Shown piece by piece: positions 36,081-44,626 of a DNA stretch of 62,106 bases. The notes under the pieces were generated by a model, which saw only the letters and a list, made by a program, of their open reading frames with translations, was not told where the DNA came from and ran no database searches. Position numbers and translations under genes: made by a program. Source of the stretch: Flavobacterium psychrophilum (lineage in GTDB: Bacteria; Bacteroidota; Bacteroidia; Flavobacteriales; Flavobacteriaceae); contig CALPPS020000003.1 in assembly GCA_943325515.2 (NCBI GenBank), positions 1 through 62,106 on the forward strand, written 5' to 3'. Numbering within the stretch: the stretch's first letter is position 1; each line of letters opens with the position of its first letter.

Positions 36081-36986
36081 ATGAAAATTTTAATTACGGG
36101 TGCAACAGGATTGATAGGAAGTGAATTGGTAAAATTATTGCTATCAAAAAACCATTCCGTTTATTATTTGACTACCTCAAATGATAAAATTAAGGAAGAA
36201 CCAAATTACAAAGGTTTTTATTGGAATCCACAAGAAGGAAAAATTGATGAAAGATGTATTGATGGTGTTGATGCAATTGTTCATTTGGCTGGAGCCAATA
36301 TTGCGCAACGATGGACAAATAAGTACAAACAAGAAATAATAGAAAGCCGAACATTGTCTAGTGAACTGCTTTTTAATTTAGTTAAGAAAACTCCAAATCA
36401 TATAAAACAAATTATATCAGCATCAGGAACAGCTATTTATCCAGAAAGTTTTTCAAAAGTTTATTCTGAGACTACTGTAGATTCGGAAGATAGTTTTCTT
36501 TCTAATGTTGTTAAGAAATGGGAAGAAAGTGTCAACGTATTTCAAGTCTTAGGCATAAAAGTTTGCAAGCTAAGAACTGGAATTGTGCTTTCAAACGCCG
36601 CAGGTGCCTTGCCAGAAATGGTTAAACCTATAAAGTTTGGTTTTGGAGCAGCAATGGGTTCAGGAAAGCAAATACAATCATGGATACACATTACAGATTT
36701 AGTTGCTATGTATTATTTTGCAATAGAAAATCAATTAGAAGGTGTTTATAATGCAGTTTCTCCAAATCCAGTAAGCAACTTAGAGTTGACAAAAGTAATT
36801 GCCAAAACTATAAATATACTATTGTGGTTGCCCAATGTACCAGAGTTTGTAATGAAACTTATATTAGGAGAAATGTCATATCTGCTTTTTTCAAGTAAAA
36901 ATATTAGTGCTCAAAAAATTTCTACAGCTGGTTTTCAGTTTCAATTTCCTAAAATTGAAAAGGCAATATCTAATTTATATTCATAA
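36081..36986 (+). CDS. TIGR01777-family NAD-dependent epimerase/dehydratase
   Basis: Extended SDR of 301 residues (SDR39U1-like). Cofactor loop GATGLIGSEL at residues 7-16, VHLAGANIAQRW near 70, SASGTAIYP near 112 with a shifted active-site region, and RTGIVLSNAAGALPEM near 165. A C-terminal DUF1731-like part ends the protein. The substrate is unknown. It has its own promoter box and a strong terminator. Confidence 0.9.
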   Translation: MKILITGATGLIGSELVKLLLSKNHSVYYLTTSNDKIKEEPNYKGFYWNPQEGKIDERCIDGVDAIVHLAGANIAQRWTNKYKQEIIESRTLSSELLFNLVKKTPNHIKQIISASGTAIYPESFSKVYSETTVDSEDSFLSNVVKKWEESVNVFQVLGIKVCKLRTGIVLSNAAGALPEMVKPIKFGFGAAMGSGKQIQSWIHITDLVAMYYFAIENQLEGVYNAVSPNPVSNLELTKVIAKTINILLWLPNVPEFVMKLILGEMSYLLFSSKNISAQKISTAGFQFQFPKIEKAISNLYS

Positions 36987-37020
36987 AAAAAGTGCTGATA
37001 CTTGTATCAGCACTTTTTTT
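36985..37020 (+). terminator. Intrinsic terminator after the epimerase gene
   Basis: AGTGCTGATA (36991-37000) pairs with TATCAGCACT (37005-37014) over a CTTG loop, flanked by an A run and TTTTTTT. Strong and symmetrical. Confidence 0.92.
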
Positions 37021-37222
37021 CTATAAAGATTGTTGAATTAATAATTTTTACAGTTGTAAACTAACCTTAATGAATATTGTTTTGGTTTTATATTCACAAA
37101 TATAATTAAAACGAAAATGGAATACTCTTAAAATTTTATTAAATTTTGGTTAAATAATTTTTTTCGTTTTAAGGCTATAAATTTCTAAAGTATTTTATTT
37201 AGTAACAAAATATAATGACAAT

Positions 37223-37254
37223 TTGACATTTTCAAAGAAATGGCAGTACTTTTG
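37223..37254 (+). promoter_or_regulatory. Promoter of grpE-dnaJ
   Basis: TTG at 37223-37225, 21 nt, then TACTTTTG at 37247-37254: a full match to the flavobacterial housekeeping consensus. The grpE ATG is 17 nt downstream, giving a very short leader. No CIRCE-type (TTAGCACTC-N9-GAGTGCTAA) operator is present, so HrcA control is not indicated. Confidence 0.68.
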
Positions 37255-37271
37255 TTATCCAATAAAACAAA

Positions 37272-37841
37272 ATGAAAATCAAGAATATTTTTAAAAATAA
37301 ATCAGAAATGAACACTGAAAATACAGATAAAGAGCCAATTGAAAGCGAAATTGAAAACGTAATTAACGAGATAGAAACAGCAGAAGAATTGACTGTTGAA
37401 GGAAAGTTAGAAGAAGATTTGGCCAAAGAAAAAGACAGATTCCTTCGTTTGTTTGCAGAGTTTGAGAATTTCAAAAAACGAACCACTAAAGAACGTATGG
37501 ATTTGTTTAGAACTGCCAATCAGGAAGTTTTACAAGCTATGTTGCCAGTAATGGATGATTTTGACAGAGCTATGATTCAAATTTCAAAATCAGAAGATGA
37601 TGTATTGTTAAAAGGTGTAGAATTGATTTATGAAAAATTAAAAAGCACTCTTGTTGCTAAAGGTTTAGAAGAAGTCGATATTAAACCTGGTGACGTTTTT
37701 GATGCAGATTTTGCCGAAGCAATAACTCAAATACCAGCGCCAAGTGATGATTTGAAAGGTAAAATTGTAGATGTAATTGAGAAAGGATATAAACTGGGCG
37801 AGAAAATTATTCGTTTCCCAAAAGTTGTAATTGGACAATAA
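37272..37841 (+). CDS. grpE: Nucleotide exchange factor GrpE
   Basis: Cochaperone that releases ADP from DnaK. An acidic low-complexity N-terminus (about 1-50) leads into the long coiled coil (EEDLAKEKDRFLRLFAEFEN) and the C-terminal beta domain with GDVFDADFAEAI near 138 and GYKLGEKIIRFPKVVI at the end. Length 189. The ATG at 37272 is favoured by the promoter distance; an in-frame ATG at 37308 is the alternative. dnaJ follows after 9 bp; dnaK is not in the window. Confidence 0.94.
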   Translation: MKIKNIFKNKSEMNTENTDKEPIESEIENVINEIETAEELTVEGKLEEDLAKEKDRFLRLFAEFENFKKRTTKERMDLFRTANQEVLQAMLPVMDDFDRAMIQISKSEDDVLLKGVELIYEKLKSTLVAKGLEEVDIKPGDVFDADFAEAITQIPAPSDDLKGKIVDVIEKGYKLGEKIIRFPKVVIGQ

Positions 37842-37850
37842 AAAGGTATT

Positions 37851-38969
37851 ATGAGCAAAAAAGTTGATTTTTACGAAATATTAGGCGTTTCCAAAAGCGC
37901 TTCTCCTGAAGAAATAAAAAAAGCATACAGAAAAAAAGCAATTGAATTTCACCCTGATAAAAACCCTGGAAATAAAGAAGCTGAAGAAAATTTCAAAACT
38001 GCTGCTGAAGCTTATGAAGTATTGAGCGATGCTGATAAAAAAGCAAAATATGATCAATATGGTCATGCTGCTTTTGACGGTGCTGGCGGCTATGGCGGAG
38101 GTAATCACATGAATATGGATGACATTTTCAGTCAGTTTGGAGATATTTTTGGAGGTGCTTTTGGTGGAGGTTTTGGCGGAGGTTTTGGTGGCGGACAGCG
38201 CAGAGTAAAAGGAAGTAATCTTCGTATTAAAGTAAAATTGACTTTAGAAGAAATTGCCAACGGTGTTGAAAAGAAAGTAAAAGTAAAACGTAAAACCCAA
38301 GCGGCAGGGGTAAAATATAAAACTTGCTCCACTTGTAATGGTCAAGGTCAGGTTTTGCGAGTAACTAACACTATTTTAGGTAGAATGCAATCGGCTTCAG
38401 CTTGTCATGTTTGTGGTGGTTCTGGACAAACTATTGAGAGTAAACCAAACAATGCCGATGCGCAGGGAATGATTTTGGAAGACGAAACAGTTTCTATCAA
38501 AATTCCAGCTGGTGTAGTTGATGGTATGCAATTAAAAGTTTCTGGAAAAGGAAATGACGCTCCAGGAAACGGAATAGCAGGTGACTTAATAGTAGCCATT
38601 GAAGAACTAGACCATGAATTCTTAAAGCGTGAAGGAGAAAATCTTCATTATGACTTATATATAAGTATAGCCGAAGCTGTTTTGGGAGTTTCTAAAGAAA
38701 TAGAAGCAGTAAATGGAAAGGTCAGAATAAAACTTGAAGAAGGTATTCAGTCCGGTAAAATTTTACGTCTTAAAGGCAAAGGGATTCCGAGTTTAAATAG
38801 CTATGGCAGCGGAGATTTATTAGTACATATAAATGTATGGACCCCAAAAACTTTAACTAAAGTACAACGTCAATTTTTCGAAAACTCTTTGACGGATGAA
38901 AATTTTACACCTAATCCGGATAAAGGGGATAAATCTTTTTTTGAAAAAGTAAAAGATATGTTTTCATAA
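37851..38969 (+). CDS. dnaJ: Chaperone DnaJ with reduced zinc finger
   Basis: J domain (residues 1-70) with HPD in EFHPDKNPG, then a Gly/Phe-rich linker ([11 protein letters not shown] near 105). The zinc region has only two CXXCXGXG repeats (CSTCNGQG near 162 and CHVCGGSG near 186) instead of the four in E. coli DnaJ, so it can bind one zinc rather than two. The C-terminal substrate domains ([19 protein letters not shown] and on) are complete. 372 residues. The reduction is, to my knowledge, seen in other flavobacterial DnaJ proteins, so it is probably not damage. Confidence 0.94.
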   Translation: MSKKVDFYEILGVSKSASPEEIKKAYRKKAIEFHPDKNPGNKEAEENFKTAAEAYEVLSDADKKAKYDQYGHAAFDGAGGYGGGNHMNMDDIFSQFGDIFGGAFGGGFGGGFGGGQRRVKGSNLRIKVKLTLEEIANGVEKKVKVKRKTQAAGVKYKTCSTCNGQGQVLRVTNTILGRMQSASACHVCGGSGQTIESKPNNADAQGMILEDETVSIKIPAGVVDGMQLKVSGKGNDAPGNGIAGDLIVAIEELDHEFLKREGENLHYDLYISIAEAVLGVSKEIEAVNGKVRIKLEEGIQSGKILRLKGKGIPSLNSYGSGDLLVHINVWTPKTLTKVQRQFFENSLTDENFTPNPDKGDKSFFEKVKDMFS

Positions 38970-38985
38970 TTTTTTTCATTTAGTT

Positions 38986-39013
38986 ATTACTTGATAACAA
39001 GTAATTTTTTTTT
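38986..39013 (+). terminator. Intrinsic terminator after dnaJ (first)
   Basis: ATTACTTG (38986-38993) pairs with CAAGTAAT (38998-39005) over a 4-nt loop and is followed by TTTTTTTT. Confidence 0.88.
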
Positions 39014-39026
39014 CATAGCAATTTTT

Positions 39027-39062
39027 CCCATCCTTTTACGAATAATTAGGGTGGGTTTTTTT
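39027..39062 (+). terminator. Intrinsic terminator after dnaJ (second)
   Basis: CCCATCC (39027-39033) pairs with GGGTGGG (39049-39055, one T-G wobble) over a 15-nt loop, then TTTTTTT. A tandem back-up to the hairpin 14 bp upstream. Confidence 0.8.
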
Positions 39063-39119
39063 GTTTTATTTAACATTCAAATGCTGTCAAATAACTATTT
39101 TTACACAAATTAATAAAGT

Positions 39120-40043
39120 ATGAGTAATATACTTGAAGTAAACAAAGTAGTTAAGCAATATGGTAATTACACCGCGCTAAATGAAGTTTCTTTAACCGTT
39201 CCCAAAGGCAGTATTTATGGTCTTCTTGGTCCAAATGGTGCTGGTAAAACTTCTTTAATTCGTATTATCAATCAAATTACAATGCCCGATAGTGGTGAAA
39301 TAATTCTTGATGGCGAAAAACTAAATCCTGCTCATGTTCAATCCATTGGATATATGCCGGAGGAACGTGGCTTGTATAAAACCATGAAAGTAGGAGAGCA
39401 GTGTTTGTATCTAGCTCAGCTAAAAGGATTGACTAAAGCTGAGGCAAAGCACGAACTTGATTATTGGTTCACACGTCTTGAAATTCAGGGTTGGTGGGAC
39501 AAGAAAATCAATGAGTTATCAAAAGGAATGGCGCAAAAAGTTCAATTTATTGTTACTGTTTTACATAAACCAAAGTTGCTAATCCTTGACGAACCTTTCT
39601 CTGGTTTTGACCCGGTAAATGCCAACTTAATTAAAGACGAAATCATCGAATTGAACAAGAATGGAACCTCTGTTATTTTTTCTACACACCGAATGGAAAG
39701 TGTTGAAGAAATGTGCGATCATATTGCATTAATTCACAAATCCAATAAACTTATCGAAGGCAAGTTGTCTGAGGTAAAGAAACATTTCAGAACCAATGAT
39801 TATGAAGTGGGAATTTTAACAGATAATATGGAAGGATTGATGTTTGACTTATCTCAAAAATTTACTTTGTCTCAAACCGATTTTAAATCATTACAAGATG
39901 AATTAAAACTCAAAATTAATATAGGAAATTCAACTCCAAATGAATTATTAAATACCTTATTGCAGCGCGGTCAAGTAACTCATTTTGTTGAAAAAATTCC
40001 AAGTGTGAACGATATTTTTATACAAACTGTAACTGAGAAATAA
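39120..40043 (+). CDS. ABC transporter ATP-binding protein (NatA-like)
   Basis: 307-residue ABC ATPase. Walker A GPNGAGKTS near residue 40, signature ELSKGMAQKVQF near 137 (LSKGM in place of LSGGQ), Walker B LLILDEPFSGFDP near 158 and the switch His in FSTHRM near 192. A C-terminal extension of ~90 residues is typical of DrrA/NatA-type exporters. Its permease follows after 74 bp. Substrate unknown; NatAB-type sodium or drug export are the nearest analogies. Confidence 0.92.
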   Translation: MSNILEVNKVVKQYGNYTALNEVSLTVPKGSIYGLLGPNGAGKTSLIRIINQITMPDSGEIILDGEKLNPAHVQSIGYMPEERGLYKTMKVGEQCLYLAQLKGLTKAEAKHELDYWFTRLEIQGWWDKKINELSKGMAQKVQFIVTVLHKPKLLILDEPFSGFDPVNANLIKDEIIELNKNGTSVIFSTHRMESVEEMCDHIALIHKSNKLIEGKLSEVKKHFRTNDYEVGILTDNMEGLMFDLSQKFTLSQTDFKSLQDELKLKINIGNSTPNELLNTLLQRGQVTHFVEKIPSVNDIFIQTVTEK

Positions 40044-40108
40044 TTAAGAAATTAGGACTTTGAGATTAAGGGTTTTTAATTCCTATATTTCCAAATCCTT
40101 AATCGTAA
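40044..40108. repeat. Probable heptad-periodic inverted repeat H8
   Basis: The spacer between the two ABC genes has purine triplets AGG, GAG, AGG at 40054, 40062 and 40069 and mirrored TCC, TCC, CCT, TCG at 40081, 40089, 40097 and 40103, spaced 6-8 nt. GATTAAGG (40065-40072) pairs with CCTTAATC (40097-40104). It is the weakest member of the heptad family. Confidence 0.4.
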
Positions 40109-40117
40109 ATAAAAAAC

Positions 40118-41422
40118 ATGAGTAAAATAGGTCTAATCATCAAAAGAGAATTTGTGGCCAAAGTGCGCAACAAATCATTTATTGTAATGACTTTTTTAAG
40201 TCCATTATTGTTTGTAGGTATTGCTGTTTTTGTTGGTTATTTAAGCAGTATGAAAGCTGATAAAAAAACCATTGCTATACATGACGGATCGGGAATGTTT
40301 GTTAAAGAATTCAATAGCGATGCCGAATATAATTATCTGGATTTGTCAAATGTTGCTATTACAATTTTAAAAGATAGTATAGTTAGTGAAAACTACGAAG
40401 GACTTTTAATAATCCCAAAAGTAAACGATTATAAAGCACTCGAAAATCAAATTCAATATATTTCAAATGATAGCCCAAGCGTTTCTTTTATTGAAGATGT
40501 TCAAGATATTATTAGTCATAAATTAACTAAAGAAAATTATATTAAATCTGGTTTAGATACTTTGGCTATCAAAAATGCTAATGCTGTGGTTGATATCAAA
40601 CTCTCCAAAGCATCAGGCGAAGCAGCGCTCAAAGGATTAAACGAAATCAAAATCGCCATTGGTGGTGCTTTTGGGTATTTAATAATGATGTTTATTGTGA
40701 TTTATGGTAATATGGTGATGCGAAGCGTTATCGAAGAAAAAGTATCTCGTATTATCGAAGTTATTATTTCTTCGGTGAAACCTTTTCAGTTGATGATGGG
40801 TAAAATCATCGGAACTTCTCTGGCAGGAATTCTTCAGTTCATGATCTGGGCAATATTGGGTTTATCAGCTATGTTGGTGCTATCAACTCTATTTGGCGTA
40901 CATATGGGAGCCACTGTTGGCATCGAAGGACAAGCCATTCAAACAGCTCAAAGTCAAATGGGAAATACGATGCAGCTTTATATTGCTGAATTGTGGAACT
41001 TGCCTATTGCAACAATTCTTATTTCTTTTATTATTTATTTCATTGGTGGTTACTTTTTATATAGTTCATTCTACGCTTCTATTGGAGCAGCAGTTGATAA
41101 TGAAACTGATTCACAACAATTTTTGTTGCCTATTATAATGCCTTTGATATTGGGAGTTTATATTGGTTTCTTTACTGTGATGAATGATCCACATGGAACG
41201 ATTGCTACTGTATTTTCTATGATACCCTTAACATCACCAATTGTGATGATGATGCGAATTCCTTTTGGGGTACCCTTATGGCAAATTATTGTTTCAATAA
41301 TATTACTTTTCGGAACGTTTTTTGGAGTTGTTTGGTTTGCAGCTAAGATTTATCGTGTAGGTATTCTAATGTATGGCAAAAAACCAACTTGGAAAGAACT
41401 CTACAAATGGTCTAAATACTAA
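40118..41422 (+). CDS. ABC transporter permease (NatB-like)
   Basis: 434 residues of the ABC-2 type permease class. One N-terminal helix (SFIVMTFLSPLLFVGIAVFVGY) is followed by a ~150-residue extracytoplasmic domain, then five or six helices from about residue 185. The coupling segment EEKVSRIIEVIISSVKPFQLMMGKIIG (quoted in part: SRIIEVIISSVKP) near 210-225 is a family hallmark. Partner of the upstream ATPase. Confidence 0.9.
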   Translation: MSKIGLIIKREFVAKVRNKSFIVMTFLSPLLFVGIAVFVGYLSSMKADKKTIAIHDGSGMFVKEFNSDAEYNYLDLSNVAITILKDSIVSENYEGLLIIPKVNDYKALENQIQYISNDSPSVSFIEDVQDIISHKLTKENYIKSGLDTLAIKNANAVVDIKLSKASGEAALKGLNEIKIAIGGAFGYLIMMFIVIYGNMVMRSVIEEKVSRIIEVIISSVKPFQLMMGKIIGTSLAGILQFMIWAILGLSAMLVLSTLFGVHMGATVGIEGQAIQTAQSQMGNTMQLYIAELWNLPIATILISFIIYFIGGYFLYSSFYASIGAAVDNETDSQQFLLPIIMPLILGVYIGFFTVMNDPHGTIATVFSMIPLTSPIVMMMRIPFGVPLWQIIVSIILLFGTFFGVVWFAAKIYRVGILMYGKKPTWKELYKWSKY

Positions 41423-41549
41423 GCAATTTGAAGAAAGGCTATTAGTTCAATTTATTGATTTTTCAATTGTCAATATGTAAAAGGAACAAGAGCAAAAGAC
41501 TATACACACTTTCTTTTTAAAATTTCAGGCTAAATATTTTAAAAGTGAT

Positions 41550-41963
41550 TTAGACACTTAATGAAAGTCTATTCTTTTTAGTAAACTCTAAATTAATCAC
41601 TTTTTCTAAAGCTAATCTATAGTTTTTGGCGAGTGGTCTTTTCATAATTTGATTGACGCCTTGAGCTAAATAATTATGTAGCATTTTTTTTGGGAAAGCG
41701 CCAGAAATCATTATTATTGAAATATTCTTCCATGCTTCTTTTTCTTTCAGTAAATCTATAAGCTCAACACCATTTATAATAGGCATATGAGTGCCCATAA
41801 ATATAAAATCGGGTAGAGTCTTTGTCTCACTTAAATCATAAATCATTTTATATCCATCTCTAAACATAAAAAATTTATGTCCTAAACTTTCCACAACATA
41901 TTTAAATAAATATAAATTTTCGTTGTCCAAATCAAGATAAAATATTTTTTTTGATTCTTTCAT
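41550..41963 (-). CDS. Degenerate response-regulator receiver protein
   Basis: Single-domain receiver of 137 residues. The fold pattern is clear (KIFYLDLDNENLYLFKYVVE; IIMISGAFPKK; IMKRPL with the conserved Lys). However, the phosphoacceptor strand reads FIFMGTHMPIINGVEL, with Gly where Asp is expected, and only one of the usual acidic pair is plain (YLDLD). It probably cannot be phosphorylated in the normal way and may act as an atypical or partner-bound receiver. The start at 41963 is chosen because a promoter box lies at 41981-41988, inside the longer frame. It stands alone downstream of sdaA. Confidence 0.8.
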   Translation of the reverse strand: MKESKKIFYLDLDNENLYLFKYVVESLGHKFFMFRDGYKMIYDLSETKTLPDFIFMGTHMPIINGVELIDLLKEKEAWKNISIIMISGAFPKKMLHNYLAQGVNQIMKRPLAKNYRLALEKVINLEFTKKNRLSLSV

Positions 41964-41980
41964 GATGTTTCTTGAGGATA

Positions 41981-41988
41981 CAAATTTA
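41981..41988 (-). promoter_or_regulatory. Candidate -7 promoter box for the degenerate receiver gene
   Basis: TAAATTTG on the minus strand fits TAnnTTTG and ends 17 nt before the ATG at 41963. Confidence 0.45.
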
Positions 41989-42063
41989 AGCGATATCGGC
42001 CAAGCATCATTATAATATTGTATCTGCAACTTATATAATTGCAATATTATGAACAAGTTCACT

Positions 42064-43491
42064 TTAACAATCTGCCATGTTTACTGCTACAGCAAGACCT
42101 CCTTCTGAAGTTTCTTTGTATTTAGAGTTCATGTCTTTGGCTGTTTGCCACATCGTATCAATAACTTTATCCAAAGGCACCTTGGCATTCTTAGCATCCG
42201 TTTCCATAGCTAATTCTGCAGCGTTGATAGCTTTTATAGCGCCCATAGTATTGCGTTCTATACATGGAATTTGAACTAAACCACCAATAGGGTCACAAGT
42301 CAGTCCTAAATGATGTTCCATAGCAATTTCGGCAGCCATCAAAACCTGGTCTGGTGTGCCGCCCATTACTTCACACAAAGCTCCTGCCGCCATAGCTGAG
42401 GAAACTCCTATCTCTGCCTGACATCCACCCATAGCCGCTGATATAGTAGAACCTTGTTTGAAAATACTACCTATTTGGCCAGCTACCATCAAGAATTGTT
42501 TGATATGTTTTTCGTCAGCATTATGATTTTCTATCACTAAATAATACATCAATACGGCTGGTATTACCCCAGCACTTCCATTGGTTGGTGCGGTTACCAC
42601 TCTTCCTAGTGCGGCATTCACTTCATTAGTGGCCAAAGCAAAACAAGAAACCCATTTCAGGATTTGTCTAAACTTTACTTCGGTTTTTCGGATGCTTTCC
42701 AACCACTCTTGCGGAGAGTTATAATTAGCCAATCCTATTAATCCTTGATGCATGTCAAAAGCACGACGTCTCACATTTAAACCACCAGGTAAAATCCCTT
42801 CCGAGTGGCAACCAATATACATACACTCGAGCATAGTACTCCAAATGCGCATCAGTTCACTATGCACTTCTGCTTCTGGGCGCATCGATATTTCATTGGC
42901 ATAAACAATCTCTGAGATTGCTTTATTTTCAACAATTGCAAATTGAAGTAACTCTTCAGCGTTTTGAATAGGGAAGGGGAACGCGCATTTGATTTGGTGT
43001 TTCTTTTTAGCATTGATGCGTTCTTCTTTTACCACAAATCCTCCACCAATAGAATAAAAAGTACTAGTATAATTTTTACCATTATTGAGGAGTGCGGTAA
43101 AAGTCATTCCATTAGCATGAAACGGTAGGAAGTTTTTATTAAAAACAATAGCTTTCACTGCATCAAAAGGAATATTATGCTGATTTGCTAATTTTATTTC
43201 GTTGTTTCTTTTAATCGATTGTACTATACTGTCAATGTCTTGAACAGGAATATATTCTGGGTCTTGTCCGCTTAAGCCAAGCATTAATGCATAATCAGTA
43301 GCATGTCCTTTTCCTGTTAATGATAACGAACCGTATAAATCTATGCTGAGGTTTTTTACATGTTGTAAAAGGTTTTCATCTTTCAGTTCGTTCAGGAAAC
43401 GTTCTGCGGCACGCCAAGGACCGAGAGTGTGTGAACTTGATGGTCCAACACCTATTTTTAGCATATCAAATACGGAGATGCATTCTTCCAT
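42064..43491 (-). CDS. sdaA: L-serine ammonia-lyase, iron-sulfur dependent, single chain
   Basis: Deaminates L-serine to pyruvate with a [4Fe-4S] cluster. The beta domain is N-terminal ([20 protein letters not shown]) and the alpha domain C-terminal ([16 protein letters not shown] near 310, [19 protein letters not shown] near 355, [19 protein letters not shown] near 395-415), with Cys residues for the cluster. 475 residues is the normal fused form. Upstream lies accessory islet 1. Confidence 0.94.
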   Translation of the reverse strand: MEECISVFDMLKIGVGPSSSHTLGPWRAAERFLNELKDENLLQHVKNLSIDLYGSLSLTGKGHATDYALMLGLSGQDPEYIPVQDIDSIVQSIKRNNEIKLANQHNIPFDAVKAIVFNKNFLPFHANGMTFTALLNNGKNYTSTFYSIGGGFVVKEERINAKKKHQIKCAFPFPIQNAEELLQFAIVENKAISEIVYANEISMRPEAEVHSELMRIWSTMLECMYIGCHSEGILPGGLNVRRRAFDMHQGLIGLANYNSPQEWLESIRKTEVKFRQILKWVSCFALATNEVNAALGRVVTAPTNGSAGVIPAVLMYYLVIENHNADEKHIKQFLMVAGQIGSIFKQGSTISAAMGGCQAEIGVSSAMAAGALCEVMGGTPDQVLMAAEIAMEHHLGLTCDPIGGLVQIPCIERNTMGAIKAINAAELAMETDAKNAKVPLDKVIDTMWQTAKDMNSKYKETSEGGLAVAVNMADC

Positions 43492-43619
43492 TTACTATAT
43501 CGATTTAGTTCCAACAAATGTAGACAAGAATTGTGAATTATATAGTGCCAATTTTTTTAAAATAAACTCCTCACTCGAGCCCAGCGACTGCCGAAGGAAT
43601 TGCGCTTACAGGCTTCAAA

Positions 43620-43940
43620 TTATTTAGTACGCTTTATCTTTGCTGGATTTTGTCTAGAATCAAACACATCAGCAATCTTGATAAACTTTGCTTTTCTATC
43701 TATTGAATAAATTATTTTATAACTTTTACAAACTAAATATCGATATTCATTTTCTCGATCTAACAATAACTCTTCACGTTGACTGATTTCTGGATTTGAA
43801 AGTAGTTTATTTGGCTCTTCGATAATTTTTTGAATTAGATTTTTAGCTACTCGAATGCTTACAAATTCTGTATAATATTCAAATATTTTATCTAATTCGT
43901 TTTCTGCATGATCTGACCAAATAATTTCAAAATGGTTCAT
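43620..43940 (-). CDS. ParE/RelE-family toxin
   Basis: 106-residue type II toxin: WSDHAENELDKIFEYYTE near residue 9 and the C-terminal core EYRYLVCKSYKIIYSIDRKAKFIKIADVFDSRQNP near 68-100 (core YKIIYSID, VFDSRQNP) match the ParE/RelE fold. ParE members poison gyrase and RelE members cut mRNA on ribosomes; the VFDSRQNP ending favours ParE. The gene overlaps its antitoxin by 4 nt. Confidence 0.88.
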   Translation of the reverse strand: MNHFEIIWSDHAENELDKIFEYYTEFVSIRVAKNLIQKIIEEPNKLLSNPEISQREELLLDRENEYRYLVCKSYKIIYSIDRKAKFIKIADVFDSRQNPAKIKRTK

Positions 43941-44170
43941 TTGTATTTAGCCGAAAGTTGAGAACTTGATTTGAATTTACCGTTTTTGAAATCCACTTCA
44001 GATTTATCTATTCTTGAGTTCAATTCTTTAATTGACATTGGCTTAATATCAGCTTCTTTTTTGATTGATTTTTTCTTCAATAAATTCTCAAACTGAGAAA
44101 TTACATCCTCGCTTTGAAGCTTCAAAAACTTTTGAATAAATTCTATTTTTCTAGTTTGTAAATCCATCAT
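43937..44170 (-). CDS. Antitoxin of the ParE/RelE-type pair
   Basis: 77-residue charged protein immediately upstream of the toxin (ATGA-type overlap). The N-terminal ~35 residues (RKIEFIQKFLKLQSEDVISQ) are helical and resemble short addiction-module antitoxins of Bacteroidetes; the C-terminal half is basic and probably disordered until toxin binds. No clear ribbon-helix-helix or HTH motif is seen, so self-repression is uncertain. Confidence 0.78.
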   Translation of the reverse strand: MMDLQTRKIEFIQKFLKLQSEDVISQFENLLKKKSIKKEADIKPMSIKELNSRIDKSEVDFKNGKFKSSSQLSAKYK

Positions 44171-44342
44171 AAAATTATTTGAGTCAAATATACAAAATAT
44201 ACAATCTTTTAAAAGTTAATTTTCTATTCTGCATTTTTTTGTGGCTTACTGACAACGTCAGACTGTGAAAAAACTGCCACAATCCTATCAACAAATATAC
44301 TAAAACACTTGTAAGAAAAACACATATTTTGTATATTTAACG

Positions 44343-44480
44343 ATGCAACACATCCAAGGAATTTCCCGTCACCAGCTGCAAGTAGTCAGCTTAGAAGACA
44401 CCATCAGCCAAGACAATCCGATTCGATTTATCGATGCTTTTGTACATAGTATCCACCTAGAGCGAATAGGATTTAAGGAG
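44343..44480 (+). pseudogene. N-terminal fragment of an IS1182-like transposase
   Basis: The first ~46 residues (start MQHIQGISRHQLQVVSLEDT, then DNPIRFIDAFV and HLERIGFK) match the N-terminus of IS1182-type DDE transposases. The similarity stops at about 44480, exactly where a GC-rich inverted-repeat element begins; the catalytic domain is missing. A reading frame continues to 44630 by chance. It is a dead insertion-sequence remnant. Confidence 0.72.
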
Positions 44481-44601
44481 CCCCGCTGCCGCACGAATCC
44501 TTTCGTGTGGTTTGATTATTCCACCTACTCCTTGTTACAGTTTTCGGTTGACCTGTTTTTCTATCCCATTACCACGCGAAAGGATTCTCGCGGCAGCGGG
44601 G
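44481..44601. repeat. Inverted-repeat element A with 31-bp arms
   Basis: Arms at 44481-44511 and 44571-44601 are inverted copies with 3 mismatches in 31, much richer in GC than the surroundings (CCCCGCTGCCGC ... GCGGCAGCGGGG). The left arm has its own small hairpin (CACGAATCCTTTCGTG). The 59-bp interior includes the 41-bp core at 44516-44556 that recurs at 46517-46556. It interrupts the transposase fragment and may be a MITE-like or REP-like element. Confidence 0.65.
44516..44556 (+). repeat. Direct-repeat core, copy 1
   Basis: About 41 bp (TTATTCCACCTACTCCTTGT ... GTTTTCGGTT..CCTGT) repeated at 46517-46556 in the same orientation with roughly 4 differences. The two copies bracket the kinase/receiver gene pair. 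Confidence 0.7.
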
Positions 44602-44626
44602 GGCTGGCCTTTTCGTTTTCTATTTT

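Noticed and set aside
38132..38332. Pro-rich minus-strand open frame opposite dnaJ
   Set aside because: It is the complement of the Gly/Phe-rich linker of DnaJ.
43560..43619. Short GC-rich stretch between sdaA and the toxin gene as an attachment site
   Set aside because: No matching copy was found elsewhere in the window and it has no tRNA resemblance.
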